From: Gemmatimonadota bacterium
GTDB lineage: Bacteria; Gemmatimonadota; Gemmatimonadetes; Longimicrobiales; Longimicrobiaceae
Direction of reading: 5' to 3'
Length of the DNA stretch: 5,514 bases
NCBI GenBank assembly: GCA_019240375.1
Contig: JAFAYN010000476.1
Location: 1 to 5,514, forward strand
The first letter of the stretch is position 1, and each line of letters begins with the position of its first letter. Shown here in pieces: positions 1-4,653 of the stretch. Below the pieces are notes generated by a model that ran no database searches, had not been told where the DNA came from, and saw nothing but the letters and a program-made list of their open reading frames with translations. The position numbers and the translations under genes were made by a program.

Positions 1-102
1 TGGTTCGACGCCGACGCGCTCCCCTCGCTCCCGCCTCGCATCAGCATCGCCCGCGCGCTGATCGACTCGTTCCTGGAGGAGCTGCGGGTCGGGGAGGCGT
101 AG
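1..102 (+). CDS. NUDIX hydrolase, C-terminal fragment (probable NAD+ diphosphatase, NudC-like)
   Basis: Only the last 33 codons are present; the reading frame enters from the left edge and stops at TAG 100-102. The peptide starts [18 protein letters not shown] and continues [15 protein letters not shown]. This matches the tail typical of NudC-type NAD+ diphosphatases, where an aromatic W-[YF] pair is followed by an acidic stretch, LP-x-LPP, and then a '[ST]-[IV]-AR-x-LI-[DE]' helix. Members of that family cleave NAD(H) into NMN(H) and AMP in the cytoplasm and can remove NAD caps from RNA. The NUDIX box and zinc ribbon that would confirm it lie outside the window. Another NUDIX hydrolase with a similar tail cannot be excluded. 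The following lipoprotein gene starts 122 bp downstream, past a possible stem-loop terminator. Confidence 0.6.
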   Translation, partial: WFDADALPSLPPRISIARALIDSFLEELRVGEA

Positions 103-127
103 GAGCGTCGTGGACCCGGCCGGCCTT

Positions 128-176
128 GCCCCGCGCATCCCTCGCCCCCAAGTTGGCGGGGAATGCGCGGCGGGGC
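128..176 (+). terminator. Imperfect stem-loop, possible terminator of the NUDIX gene
   Basis: A bulged hairpin of about 18 pairs starts 25 bp after the NUDIX stop. GCCCCGC (128-134) pairs with GCGGGGC (170-176), GCAT (135-138) with ATGC (163-166), CCC (139-141) with GGG (159-161) and CGCC (143-146) with GGCG (155-158). The loop is 147-154 and there are bulges at 142, 162 and 167-169. The tract that follows is pyrimidine-rich (CGCTCTTCCTC) but not a true U-run, so termination is plausible but unproven. In DNA this GC-rich, pairing could partly be chance. Confidence 0.3.
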
Positions 177-224
177 CGCTCTTCCTCGCCAGACGTGCCG
201 CTTCCACCTTTCATCCGACCTTCC

Positions 225-1001
225 ATGCGATTCATCCCGCGCCCTCTCGCCGTCGCAGCGCTTGCCCTGGCCCTGGGCGCCTGCGCGCCCGCCGCCGTGC
301 GCCCCGCCGCGGCGCCGGTCACCGACGCCGAATCCCTCGTCCGCGCGATGCACGACCGCTACGCCGGGCGCTGGTACCGGACGCTCACCTTCACCCAGAC
401 CACCTCGCGCCGGCTCCCGAACGACTCGGTGAGCAGCGAGACCTGGCTGGAGTGGGCCTCCATCCCGGGGAGCCTCCGCATCCAGATGGGGGCGGCGTCG
501 GAAGGGCGGGGAGCGCTCTTCACCAACGACAGCACCTACAGTATCCAGCACGGCGCGGTGGTGCGGCGGGTCGGGAGCCGAAACCCGCTGATGCTCCTGG
601 GCTTCGACATCTACGCCCAGTCCCCGGAACGCTCCCTCGCCATGCTCCGCGAGGAGGGCTTCCCGCTTGCCCCCGTCCGCGTCGACAGCTGGCAGGGACG
701 CCCCGCCTACGTGCTCGGCGGCGCCCCGGGGGACCTGCACTCCAAGCAGCTCTGGTTCGACCAGGAGCGGCTCCTTTTCGTCCGGATGATCGAGCCGGAT
801 CCGCGGGACGGCACCAAGACCGTGGAGACCCGCTTCAACAGGTACGAGCCGGCGGGGAAGGGGTGGATCGCCACCGAGGTGGAGGTGGTGAGGGAGGGGC
901 GGCGCATGTTCTGGGAGGAGTACACCAACGTCCGGGTGGACGTCCCACTGAACCCGGTGCTCTTCCAGCCCGAGCGCTGGAGCGAGGCCGCGGGGCGGTA
1001 G
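225..1001 (+). CDS. LolA-like lipoprotein (outer-membrane lipoprotein-sorting-protein fold), 258 aa
   Basis: The product is a predicted lipoprotein: a short basic n-region (MRFIPR), a hydrophobic Ala/Leu core and a lipobox LGAC with Cys20 as the lipidation site. Residues about 35-250 are rich in alternating strands. Examples are YRTLTFTQTT (51-60), the TWLEWASIPGSLRIQMG run (73-89), the LFTNDSTYSIQHGAVVRRVG run (98-117) and QLWFDQERLLFVRMIE (175-190). This strand pattern is typical of the LolA/LppX open-barrel family, whose members bind lipids or acylated chains at the envelope. I infer the fold from this pattern, not from a search. An in-frame TTG at 126 would add 33 residues, but these are not signal-like and would bury the signal peptide, so ATG 225 is preferred. 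No Shine-Dalgarno sequence is evident before it. The gene ends in a strong terminator and is convergent with a second lipoprotein. The lipid or protein cargo is unknown. Confidence 0.82.
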   Translation: MRFIPRPLAVAALALALGACAPAAVRPAAAPVTDAESLVRAMHDRYAGRWYRTLTFTQTTSRRLPNDSVSSETWLEWASIPGSLRIQMGAASEGRGALFTNDSTYSIQHGAVVRRVGSRNPLMLLGFDIYAQSPERSLAMLREEGFPLAPVRVDSWQGRPAYVLGGAPGDLHSKQLWFDQERLLFVRMIEPDPRDGTKTVETRFNRYEPAGKGWIATEVEVVREGRRMFWEEYTNVRVDVPLNPVLFQPERWSEAAGR

Positions 1002-1036
1002 CCGGAGCCGGATCGGCCCACCCGGCCCGGGCGCGA

Positions 1037-1074
1037 CGAGGAGCGGGGAGGGCCCCCGCTCCTCGTTTCTTTTT
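1037..1074 (+). terminator. Rho-independent terminator of the LolA-like lipoprotein gene
   Basis: A perfect 12-bp stem, CGAGGAGCGGGG (1037-1048) with CCCCGCTCCTCG (1054-1065), encloses a 5-nt loop and is followed directly by TTTCTTTTT (1066-1074). It lies 35 bp after the stop codon at 999-1001. The T-run serves only the plus strand. Read from the minus-strand lipoprotein that ends at 1078, the same hairpin is followed by TCGCGCC, so it would be a poor terminator in that direction. Confidence 0.92.
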
Positions 1075-1077
1075 GGG

Positions 1078-1647
1078 CTACTGCTTCAGCGCTTGAAGGG
1101 CGAGCTTCGCCTGGATCCGGCTCGCGATCTCCCGCTCCAGGAGTCCGGTGGTGGAGCAGGTGGTGCCCGCGTCGCTGACCGCCGGGTTCGAAGCGGTCGC
1201 GGAGAGCTGCGTCTTCACCTGGGTCTTTCCCCCCTGGGCCGGTGCCAGGGTGGTCAGCAGCGACATGCTGACCCGGTACTTGTCGGCCAGGGGGAGGCCG
1301 ATGGGGTCCGAGCCGCAGCTGAGATAGGTGGAGAGCGGCTTCCCCCCCAGCGTACGGTTGACCACGAACGAGGTGTTCCCGTACACGCGGTTCCCCGGAT
1401 CGCTGGTCCCCATACGGACGTTGAGGTCCTCGTACACCGAGGGGAGGACGCTCCAGAGGGCGTCCGGAGACCCGTTCAGGTCGTAGACGGGGATGTCGTG
1501 GTCGTGGTACGTGGTGATCATGACCCCGGCCTGGCCGACCATGGTGGTCGAGCGGCCCGGGTCGGAGGCGGGTGTCGACGAAGGGGTCGTAACGGCGGGA
1601 GCACATCCCGCCAGCGTCACCGCGGCGATCACTGCGAAGCGGTTCAT
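1078..1647 (-). CDS. Predicted lipoprotein of unknown function, 189 aa
   Basis: The N-terminus MNRFAVIAAVTLAGC is a compact lipoprotein signal peptide with lipobox LAGC (Cys15), followed by a Thr/Ser/Pro-rich linker (about 17-35) that would act as a tether. The start is the ATG read from 1647; GGAG lies about 9 nt upstream on the minus strand. The longer frame reaching 1974 is rejected because its extra residues are Arg/Gly/Pro-rich shadow sequence. The mature domain has a strand-rich stretch (MVGQAGVMITTYHDHDIPVY, 36-55), a helix-like LWSVLPSVYEDLNV (64-77) and two more cysteines (Cys111 and Cys164) that could form a disulfide outside the cytoplasm. It ends in an amphipathic helix with ASRIQAKLALQALKQ. 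I do not recognise a family. It is convergent with the LolA-like lipoprotein, with 76 bp between the stops. Confidence 0.82.
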   Translation of the reverse strand: MNRFAVIAAVTLAGCAPAVTTPSSTPASDPGRSTTMVGQAGVMITTYHDHDIPVYDLNGSPDALWSVLPSVYEDLNVRMGTSDPGNRVYGNTSFVVNRTLGGKPLSTYLSCGSDPIGLPLADKYRVSMSLLTTLAPAQGGKTQVKTQLSATASNPAVSDAGTTCSTTGLLEREIASRIQAKLALQALKQ

Positions 1648-1781
1648 CTGGGCTTCTCCGGAAGGGGAAGTAGACGGCGAGAGAAACGGGCGGAGTGGGC
1701 CCCCGTGCGTGGTCCGTGGAGATCCGGCGCCCTGGGGCACAAGATGGACCCCGCGCGGTGGAGAGCACAAGGGGAACTCCG

Positions 1782-1913
1782 TCAGCCCTCCCCGGCCCAC
1801 TCCTCCACGACGAACCCGCCTCCCTCCCCGGGCCGGACCCGGTACAGCGCGTCGAACCCCACCTCGAAAACGAGCCGGAGCGGGGTCGCGCCCGATCGGC
1901 GGAGTGCGTAAGC
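1782..1913 (-). pseudogene. Start-less 43-codon coding-like frame, possible gene remnant
   Basis: On the minus strand an open frame runs from just inside a TAA (1914-1916) to TGA at 1782-1784. There is no ATG or TTG; the only plausible start is an internal GTG giving about 26 residues, with no ribosome binding site. The middle reads LRLVFEVGFDALYRVRPGEG and the end is GGFVVEEWAGEG. From the fourth codon on, 37 of 40 third positions are G or C, against about half of second positions, which is the periodicity of genuine genes in GC-rich genomes. The overlapping frames here give Arg/Pro/Gly-rich shadow sequence instead. It could be the 3' end of a deleted gene or a short protein with a non-standard start. 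I do not recognise the family, and in so short a stretch chance is still possible. Confidence 0.3.
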
Positions 1914-1919
1914 TTACGC
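1906..1919. promoter_or_regulatory. Perfect 14-bp palindrome, candidate operator
   Basis: GCGTAAGCTTACGC is an exact self-complementary palindrome in an otherwise strongly GC-rich stretch, 45 bp upstream of the start of the pseudouridine synthase gene. Dyads of this size and position are typical of dimeric repressor sites near promoters, but I cannot name a regulator. It has no loop, so it would be a weak RNA hairpin and is more likely read as DNA. It also overlaps the TAA that closes the coding-like minus-strand frame. Confidence 0.4.
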
Positions 1920-1920
1920 C

Positions 1921-1944
1921 GTGCGGGCAACTCGGTGCCCGTAC
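1921..1944 (+). promoter_or_regulatory. Leader hairpin upstream of the pseudouridine synthase gene
   Basis: GTGCGGGCA (1921-1929) pairs with TGCCCGTAC (1936-1944) in a 9-bp stem with one G-U wobble and the 6-nt loop ACTCGG. It ends 7 nt before the GAGGAG ribosome binding site and starts 1 nt after the palindrome. No T-run follows, so it is not a terminator. It could affect translation or mRNA stability if transcription starts upstream of it. Confidence 0.4.
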
Positions 1945-1951
1945 GACACCC

Positions 1952-1957
1952 GAGGAG
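1952..1957 (+). promoter_or_regulatory. Ribosome binding site that fixes the pseudouridine synthase start
   Basis: GAGGAG lies 7 nt upstream of ATG 1965. The frame stays open upstream to 1695, so this site is the main evidence for choosing the internal start. Confidence 0.8.
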
Positions 1958-1964
1958 CCGCGCC

Positions 1965-2906
1965 ATGCCCGCACGTCCGAACGACACGCCCCCGCAGCGC
2001 TGGATCGAGCACACGGTGTCCGCCGAGGAGGTCGGGCGCACCGTGGAAGAGATCCTGACCGGACCCCTCCAGGTTTCCCGGCGGATGATCCAGCGGCTGA
2101 CCCGGAGCCGGGGGCTCCGGCTGAACCGGGGGCCCGCGTACCTGGCCCGCAAGGTCCGTGCGGGGGACGTGGTGGCGGCGCGCGTGGCCGCCGCGGAAGA
2201 GGCCGGGCTGGAGCCGGTGCCGATGGAGCTGCGCGTGGTGCACGAGGACGCGGACGTGCTGGTGGTCGACAAGCCCCCCTTCCTCCTGGTGCACCCCACC
2301 TCGCCCGACCAGCGGAGCACGCTCGCCCACGGGGTCGCGCACCACTACCGGGAGCAGGGGCTGCACGCCCGCGTCCGTCCGGTGCACCGCATCGACCGCG
2401 ACACCTCCGGGCTGGTGCTCTTCGCGAAGACCGGTTTCGCCCACCAGCACCTGGACAGGCAGCTCCGCGAGCGCGAGCTGAGCCGGGAGTACCTGGCCCT
2501 GGTGCAGGGGGTAATGGAGCAGGACGCCGGGACCATAGACGCCCCGATCGGCCGGGACAGGCAGCACCCCGAGCTGCGCGCCGTCCGCCCCGGCGCGGGC
2601 GAGCCCGCCCTCACCCGCTTCCGCGTGGAAGAGCGCTACGTCGGCGCGACACTTGTCCGGCTGGAGCTGGAGACCGGGAGGACGCACCAGATCCGCGTCC
2701 ACCTGGCGCACGCCGGTCACCCGGTGCTGGGCGACCGCCAGTACGGCCGGGCGGGGCTGTCGCTGCTGAAGCGGCAGGCGCTCCACGCCGCCCGGATGTC
2801 GTTCACCCACCCCGCCACGGGGGCATCGCTGACACTGGAGGCTCCGCTCCCGGACGACATGGCGCAGGCGAGGGCCAGGCTGGCGGAGCGGAGCGATCCC
2901 GCTTAA
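1965..2906 (+). CDS. RluA-family pseudouridine synthase, 313 aa
   Basis: The enzyme converts specific uridines of structured RNA (usually 23S rRNA, in some subfamilies tRNA) to pseudouridine in the cytoplasm. The signature motif HRIDRDTSG is at 141-149, with Asp144 as the expected catalytic nucleophile. It is followed by the family blocks REYLALVQG (174-182) and ETGRTHQIRVHLAHAGHPVLGD (236-257). Residues about 15-70 look like an S4 RNA-binding domain: a VGRTVEEIL helix, SRRMIQRLTRSRG (38-50), LRLNRG, and RAGDVV at the end. The length is normal for the RluC/RluD-like class with an S4 domain. ATG 1965 is chosen because of the GAGGAG site; the extra 90 upstream codons do not look like protein. 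The target position cannot be told from sequence alone, so no RluA/C/D symbol is given. The coiled-coil gene follows after 63 bp. Confidence 0.95.
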   Translation: MPARPNDTPPQRWIEHTVSAEEVGRTVEEILTGPLQVSRRMIQRLTRSRGLRLNRGPAYLARKVRAGDVVAARVAAAEEAGLEPVPMELRVVHEDADVLVVDKPPFLLVHPTSPDQRSTLAHGVAHHYREQGLHARVRPVHRIDRDTSGLVLFAKTGFAHQHLDRQLRERELSREYLALVQGVMEQDAGTIDAPIGRDRQHPELRAVRPGAGEPALTRFRVEERYVGATLVRLELETGRTHQIRVHLAHAGHPVLGDRQYGRAGLSLLKRQALHAARMSFTHPATGASLTLEAPLPDDMAQARARLAERSDPA

Positions 2907-2908
2907 AG

Positions 2909-2938
2909 TTGACTGACCCGGCGCCCGCCCGGCACCTG
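2909..2938 (+). promoter_or_regulatory. Weak candidate promoter for the small coiled-coil gene
   Basis: TTGACT (2909-2914) matches a -35 box at five of six positions and lies 3 nt after the pseudouridine synthase stop. The region 17-18 bp later (CACCTG, 2933-2938) is a poor -10 match. The gene could instead be transcribed from the upstream promoter as a two-gene operon. Confidence 0.25.
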
Positions 2939-2969
2939 CTCTCCCCGACCGCATCTCCCGGAGGTCCCC

Positions 2970-3245
2970 ATGAACACCTTCCCCATCGACATCACCGCCA
3001 TCGTCGGCATCGTGATGGGCGGCCTGTGCGTCCTGATCCCCGTCGCGGGGCTGACGGCGCGCTTCGCCCTCAAGCCGATCGTGGAGGCCCTGGCCCGCGC
3101 GCGGGAGCTGCAGGGCCAGGGACGGGAGGCCGCGATGCTGGAGAAGCGGGTCGCGCTCCTCGAGCAGCAGATGCACAACGTGGAGGGGAACCTGGACCGG
3201 GTGCTGGAGGAGAGCGATTTCCGCCGCCAGCTGGCGTCCTCGTAG
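2970..3245 (+). CDS. Small membrane-anchored coiled-coil protein, 91 aa, unknown function
   Basis: GGAGG (2960-2964) lies 5 nt before ATG 2970, so the start is well supported. Residues about 8-30 (ITAIVGIVMGGLCVLIPVAG and on) form one hydrophobic transmembrane segment. Residues about 37-83 form a charged helix with a heptad-like pattern, including EALARARELQGQ, AMLEKRVALLEQQMHNVEGN and LDRVLEESDF, consistent with a coiled coil. The layout of one TM segment plus a cytoplasmic coil recalls PspB- or FtsB-like small proteins, but there is no diagnostic motif, so I assign no family. Topology is likely N-terminus outside, with the coil in the cytoplasm given the flanking RFALK, though this is a weak prediction. 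It follows the pseudouridine synthase in the same direction and ends before a strong bidirectional terminator. Confidence 0.85.
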   Translation: MNTFPIDITAIVGIVMGGLCVLIPVAGLTARFALKPIVEALARARELQGQGREAAMLEKRVALLEQQMHNVEGNLDRVLEESDFRRQLASS

Positions 3246-3256
3246 CCTCGCCCCTG

Positions 3257-3277
3257 CCCCCGCGTCCGCCGCGGGGG
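3257..3277. other. GC-rich stem-loop after the coiled-coil gene
   Basis: CCCCCGCG (3257-3264) pairs perfectly with CGCGGGGG (3270-3277) around a 5-nt loop. No T-run follows. It sits between the stop codon and the much longer terminator hairpin, and may stabilise the transcript end. Confidence 0.5.
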
Positions 3278-3286
3278 TGCGCGAAA

Positions 3287-3329
3287 GAAGAACGCCCTCC
3301 TTCCCGGTACGGGAAGGAGGGCGTTCTTC
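3287..3329. terminator. Bidirectional intrinsic terminator, perfect 20-bp stem
   Basis: GAAGAACGCCCTCCTTCCCG (3287-3306) is exactly complementary to 3310-3329, leaving only a GTA loop. The A-rich left flank and base and the T-rich right base (GTTCTTC) give TTCTT at the 3' end of the stem on both strands. This suits termination of the plus-strand coiled-coil gene (stop 3243-3245) and of the minus-strand AraC-type gene (stop 3358-3360). The T-tracts lie within the stem rather than after it, so the efficiency is uncertain. Confidence 0.8.
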
Positions 3330-3357
3330 GTCGGGTCCGCTCGCGGAAGCTCCGGGG

Positions 3358-4200
3358 TCAGCGCGCCCGCAGGTACTCGGCTTCGCGCGCCGCGCGCCCC
3401 TTCCGGCGCAGCTCGAACAGCTCGGCGACCATGATCTTGGACGCCGTGCCGAAGGCGCCCTGCTCGCGGAGCGTGGTGGGTGGGATGCCGAGGAAGTCCT
3501 GCATCGCCCGCCGAAGGCTGCTGTCCGACACGTAGCCGCAGGCGTGCGCGACGCTGAGCACCGTGCGGCCCGGGTCGTCGAGGAGGTCCGCCGCGAAGAG
3601 GATCCGCATCCACGCCATGACGCGCCGTGGCGGTGGCAGGTCCGTGCGCTCGCACCACCGCAGGAGGGTACGCTCCGACAGGTGGAGCGTACGGGCCAGG
3701 TCGCGCCCCTGTCCACCCGCCGCCGCCACCTCCGCCGCCGAGGTCAGGATCGCCCTGGCGCGCCCGGAGACGTGGGGTGGGAGGGAGCGGTCCAGGAGCC
3801 GCTGGATGGGGCTCCCGTAGGCGGAGCGGAGCCTCCTCTCGATGGCCTCGGAGGTGTTCTCCTCGTCCATGTCGATCACCTCGGTGACGCCCCACTCCCC
3901 GAGGACGTGGAAGTCGCGGAAGCGATCCTGCTTGAGGGTCATCGCCGCCAGGACCGTGACCGAGGGGAACTCCCAGAGCAGGCTGCGCAGCTTGGGGGAA
4001 AGCTCGCGGCGGGTGGGCATCTCCATGTAGGGATCCACCACCACCAGGGCCGCCGGGGGCGCATCGCGCACCGCGTCCCGAAGCGCCTCCCAGCTGGAAA
4101 CGGACCAGCACCGGAAACGCGCGGTGCCGACCTTGTGCACACGGTCCCGGAATACTTCGTCGGGATGGAGCACCAACAGGACTCGAGATACGGATTGCAT
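3358..4200 (-). CDS. AraC-type transcriptional regulator with receiver-like N-terminal domain, 280 aa
   Basis: The C-terminal part (about 158-246) is an AraC/XylS-type double helix-turn-helix. The first HTH is GRDLARTLHLSERTLLRWCE (165-184). The second is the stretch from VLSVAHACGYVSDSSLRRAM (214-233) to FLGIPPTTLRE, with the hallmark A-x-x-CGY-x-S-x-SS-x-RRA. The N-terminal part (about 5-125) resembles a response-regulator receiver: RVLLVLHPDE with acidic Asp14, and ALVVVDPYM with Asp56 where the phospho-acceptor would be. I see no clear conserved Lys in the fifth strand (VTEVIDMDEE), so the domain may be degenerate or phosphorylation-independent. The start is tightly fixed: in-frame TAA TAA lies seven codons upstream of ATG 4200 and there is no other start codon between. 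There is no Shine-Dalgarno sequence, so the leader is probably very short. It is divergent from the 74-aa lipoprotein, a common arrangement for a regulator and its target. Confidence 0.88.
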   Translation of the reverse strand: MQSVSRVLLVLHPDEVFRDRVHKVGTARFRCWSVSSWEALRDAVRDAPPAALVVVDPYMEMPTRRELSPKLRSLLWEFPSVTVLAAMTLKQDRFRDFHVLGEWGVTEVIDMDEENTSEAIERRLRSAYGSPIQRLLDRSLPPHVSGRARAILTSAAEVAAAGGQGRDLARTLHLSERTLLRWCERTDLPPPRRVMAWMRILFAADLLDDPGRTVLSVAHACGYVSDSSLRRAMQDFLGIPPTTLREQGAFGTASKIMVAELFELRRKGRAAREAEYLRAR

Positions 4201-4220
4201 GGGTTGTCGGGTACTATCTG

Positions 4221-4249
4221 ATTATTACACGGACAGGTGTTGGAAAGCG
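4221..4249 (-). promoter_or_regulatory. Candidate promoter of the AraC-type regulator
   Basis: On the minus strand AATAAT (4226-4221) matches the -10 consensus at five of six positions and stands out in this GC-rich window. The expected -35 position (about 4244-4249) reads CGCTTT, a poor match, so activation by a protein is possible. Transcription would start about 13 nt before the start codon, consistent with the missing Shine-Dalgarno sequence. It overlaps the plus-strand promoter's -35 box. Confidence 0.35.
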
Positions 4250-4301
4250 AGCCGAAAACGATACAATTTAGAGCCACTCCCCACCGATTGGTTCACCTGT
4301 C
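4232..4301. repeat. 8-bp inverted repeat flanking the divergent promoters
   Basis: GACAGGTG (4232-4239) and CACCTGTC (4294-4301) are exact inverted copies whose centres are 62 bp apart, close to six helical turns. The left copy sits inside the regulator promoter and touches the -35 of the plus-strand promoter; the right copy lies in the lipoprotein leader. These could be half-sites for the neighbouring AraC-type protein; this is an inference. Confidence 0.4.
4240..4267 (+). promoter_or_regulatory. Sigma-70-like promoter of the 74-aa lipoprotein gene
   Basis: TTGGAA (4240-4245, four of six matches to TTGACA) and TACAAT (4262-4267, five of six to TATAAT) are separated by 16 bp. A start near 4274 would give a leader of about 50 nt ending in the AAGGA ribosome binding site (4314-4318), 6 nt before the ATG. 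The surrounding A/T-rich sequence is unusual for the window. Confidence 0.5.
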
Positions 4302-4324
4302 GTCTTCCTTTTCAAGGACCTGTG

Positions 4325-4549
4325 ATGAAACTCGTTCGCCTGCCGCTACTTGCGCTCGCCGCCCTCTCCTTCGCCGCTTGCAGCACGGACCTGACTACGC
4401 CGGAAGCGCCTTCCGCAAAGCATACGAAGACAGCGGCACCATCGATTCTCTCGACGGGTCCGCGGACCGACAGCGGGGTTTATCTGGGCACCGGCACCAA
4501 GGTCGTGTCGGATTCGCTGCACACCGTCACTGCTTCGCTACCGGATTAG
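4325..4549 (+). CDS. Very small predicted lipoprotein, 74 aa, unknown function
   Basis: MKLVRLPLLALAALSFAAC is a clear lipoprotein signal peptide with lipobox FAAC (Cys19). Only 55 residues remain after lipidation. They are Thr/Ser/Pro/Lys-rich at first (STDLTTPEAPSAKHTKTAAP) and then contain a Gly/Thr-rich segment, TDSGVYLGTGTKVVSDS (48-64), ending in LHTVTASLPD. No enzymatic fold is likely at this size. AAGGA at 4314-4318 with 6-nt spacing fixes the start, although the frame is open upstream to 4124. It is divergent from the AraC-type regulator and convergent with the TPR gene. It could be an envelope structural lipoprotein or an exported peptide precursor; the sequence does not decide. Third-position bias is weaker than in the left part of the window. 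Confidence 0.75.
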   Translation: MKLVRLPLLALAALSFAACSTDLTTPEAPSAKHTKTAAPSILSTGPRTDSGVYLGTGTKVVSDSLHTVTASLPD

Positions 4550-4555
4550 ACTCTT

Positions 4556-4588
4556 GAACCGCAGCGATCAACTGAATCGCTGCGGTTC
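4556..4588. terminator. Stem-loop after the small lipoprotein gene, probable terminator
   Basis: GAACCGCAGCGAT (4556-4568) pairs perfectly with ATCGCTGCGGTTC (4576-4588) in a 13-bp stem with a 7-nt loop, 6 nt after the stop at 4547-4549. No T-run follows on either strand, so it is an atypical intrinsic terminator or an mRNA 3'-end stabiliser. Confidence 0.55.
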
Positions 4589-4590
4589 CA

Positions 4591-4607
4591 GGGTATCAGT
4601 GATACTC
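4591..4607. other. Small stem-loop in the convergent gap
   Basis: GTATC (4593-4597) pairs with GATAC (4601-4605) around AGT, extended by a G-U wobble and a G-C pair. It lies between two longer hairpins. It is short enough to be chance, or it may be a protein-binding dyad. Confidence 0.25.
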
Positions 4608-4619
4608 AGGGTGTAGATT

Positions 4620-4653
4620 CCGGATTGGCCGCACTATCGTGCGGCCAATCCGG
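4620..4653. terminator. Perfect 15-bp stem-loop overlapping the end of the TPR gene
   Basis: CCGGATTGGCCGCAC (4620-4634) and GTGCGGCCAATCCGG (4639-4653) are exactly complementary, with a TATC loop. On the minus strand the right arm encodes the last residues of the TPR protein, and the TAG stop (4634-4636) spans the stem-loop junction. On that strand the sequence after it (AATCTACACC) is not U-rich. On the plus strand CGTTTAG follows. It likely marks transcript ends between the convergent genes, although termination is not proven. Confidence 0.5.

Larger units (their letters stand above)
1648..1964. other. 317-bp intergenic region between divergent genes
   Basis: This gap separates the minus-strand lipoprotein start (1647) from the pseudouridine synthase start (1965). 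It must hold the promoters of both genes, but I see no convincing -35/-10 pair in either direction. It contains the start-less coding-like frame (1782-1913), a perfect palindrome (1906-1919), a leader hairpin (1921-1944) and the ribosome binding site of the downstream gene. I see no RNA gene or tandem repeat in it. Confidence 0.6.

Noticed and set aside
126..224. TTG-initiated 33-residue extension of the LolA-like lipoprotein
   Set aside because: The added residues are Arg/Pro/Ser-rich and would place the signal peptide internally; the internal ATG at 225 gives a proper lipoprotein signal.
1695..1964. 90-codon N-terminal extension of the pseudouridine synthase
   Set aside because: The extension has no domain or coding-like residue pattern and crosses the palindrome and leader hairpin; ATG 1965 has a good ribosome binding site.
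707..2320. Long minus-strand open frame of 537 codons
   Set aside because: It overlaps three well-supported genes, is Arg/Ser/Gly/Pro-rich with no recognisable domain, and is explained as a shadow frame of GC-rich coding sequence.
1493..3535. Long plus-strand open frame of 680 codons
   Set aside because: It overlaps the pseudouridine synthase and coiled-coil genes in another frame; its translation is low-complexity Arg/Gly/Pro/Ala with no motif.
1914..3716. Minus-strand open frame of 600 codons antisense to the pseudouridine synthase
   Set aside because: It lies opposite a gene with clear catalytic motifs and runs through a terminator hairpin; composition is typical of an antisense shadow.
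2903..4111. Minus-strand open frame of 402 codons overlapping the AraC-type gene
   Set aside because: It is in a different frame from the AraC-type HTH sequence and is Gly/Pro/Arg-rich with no domain.
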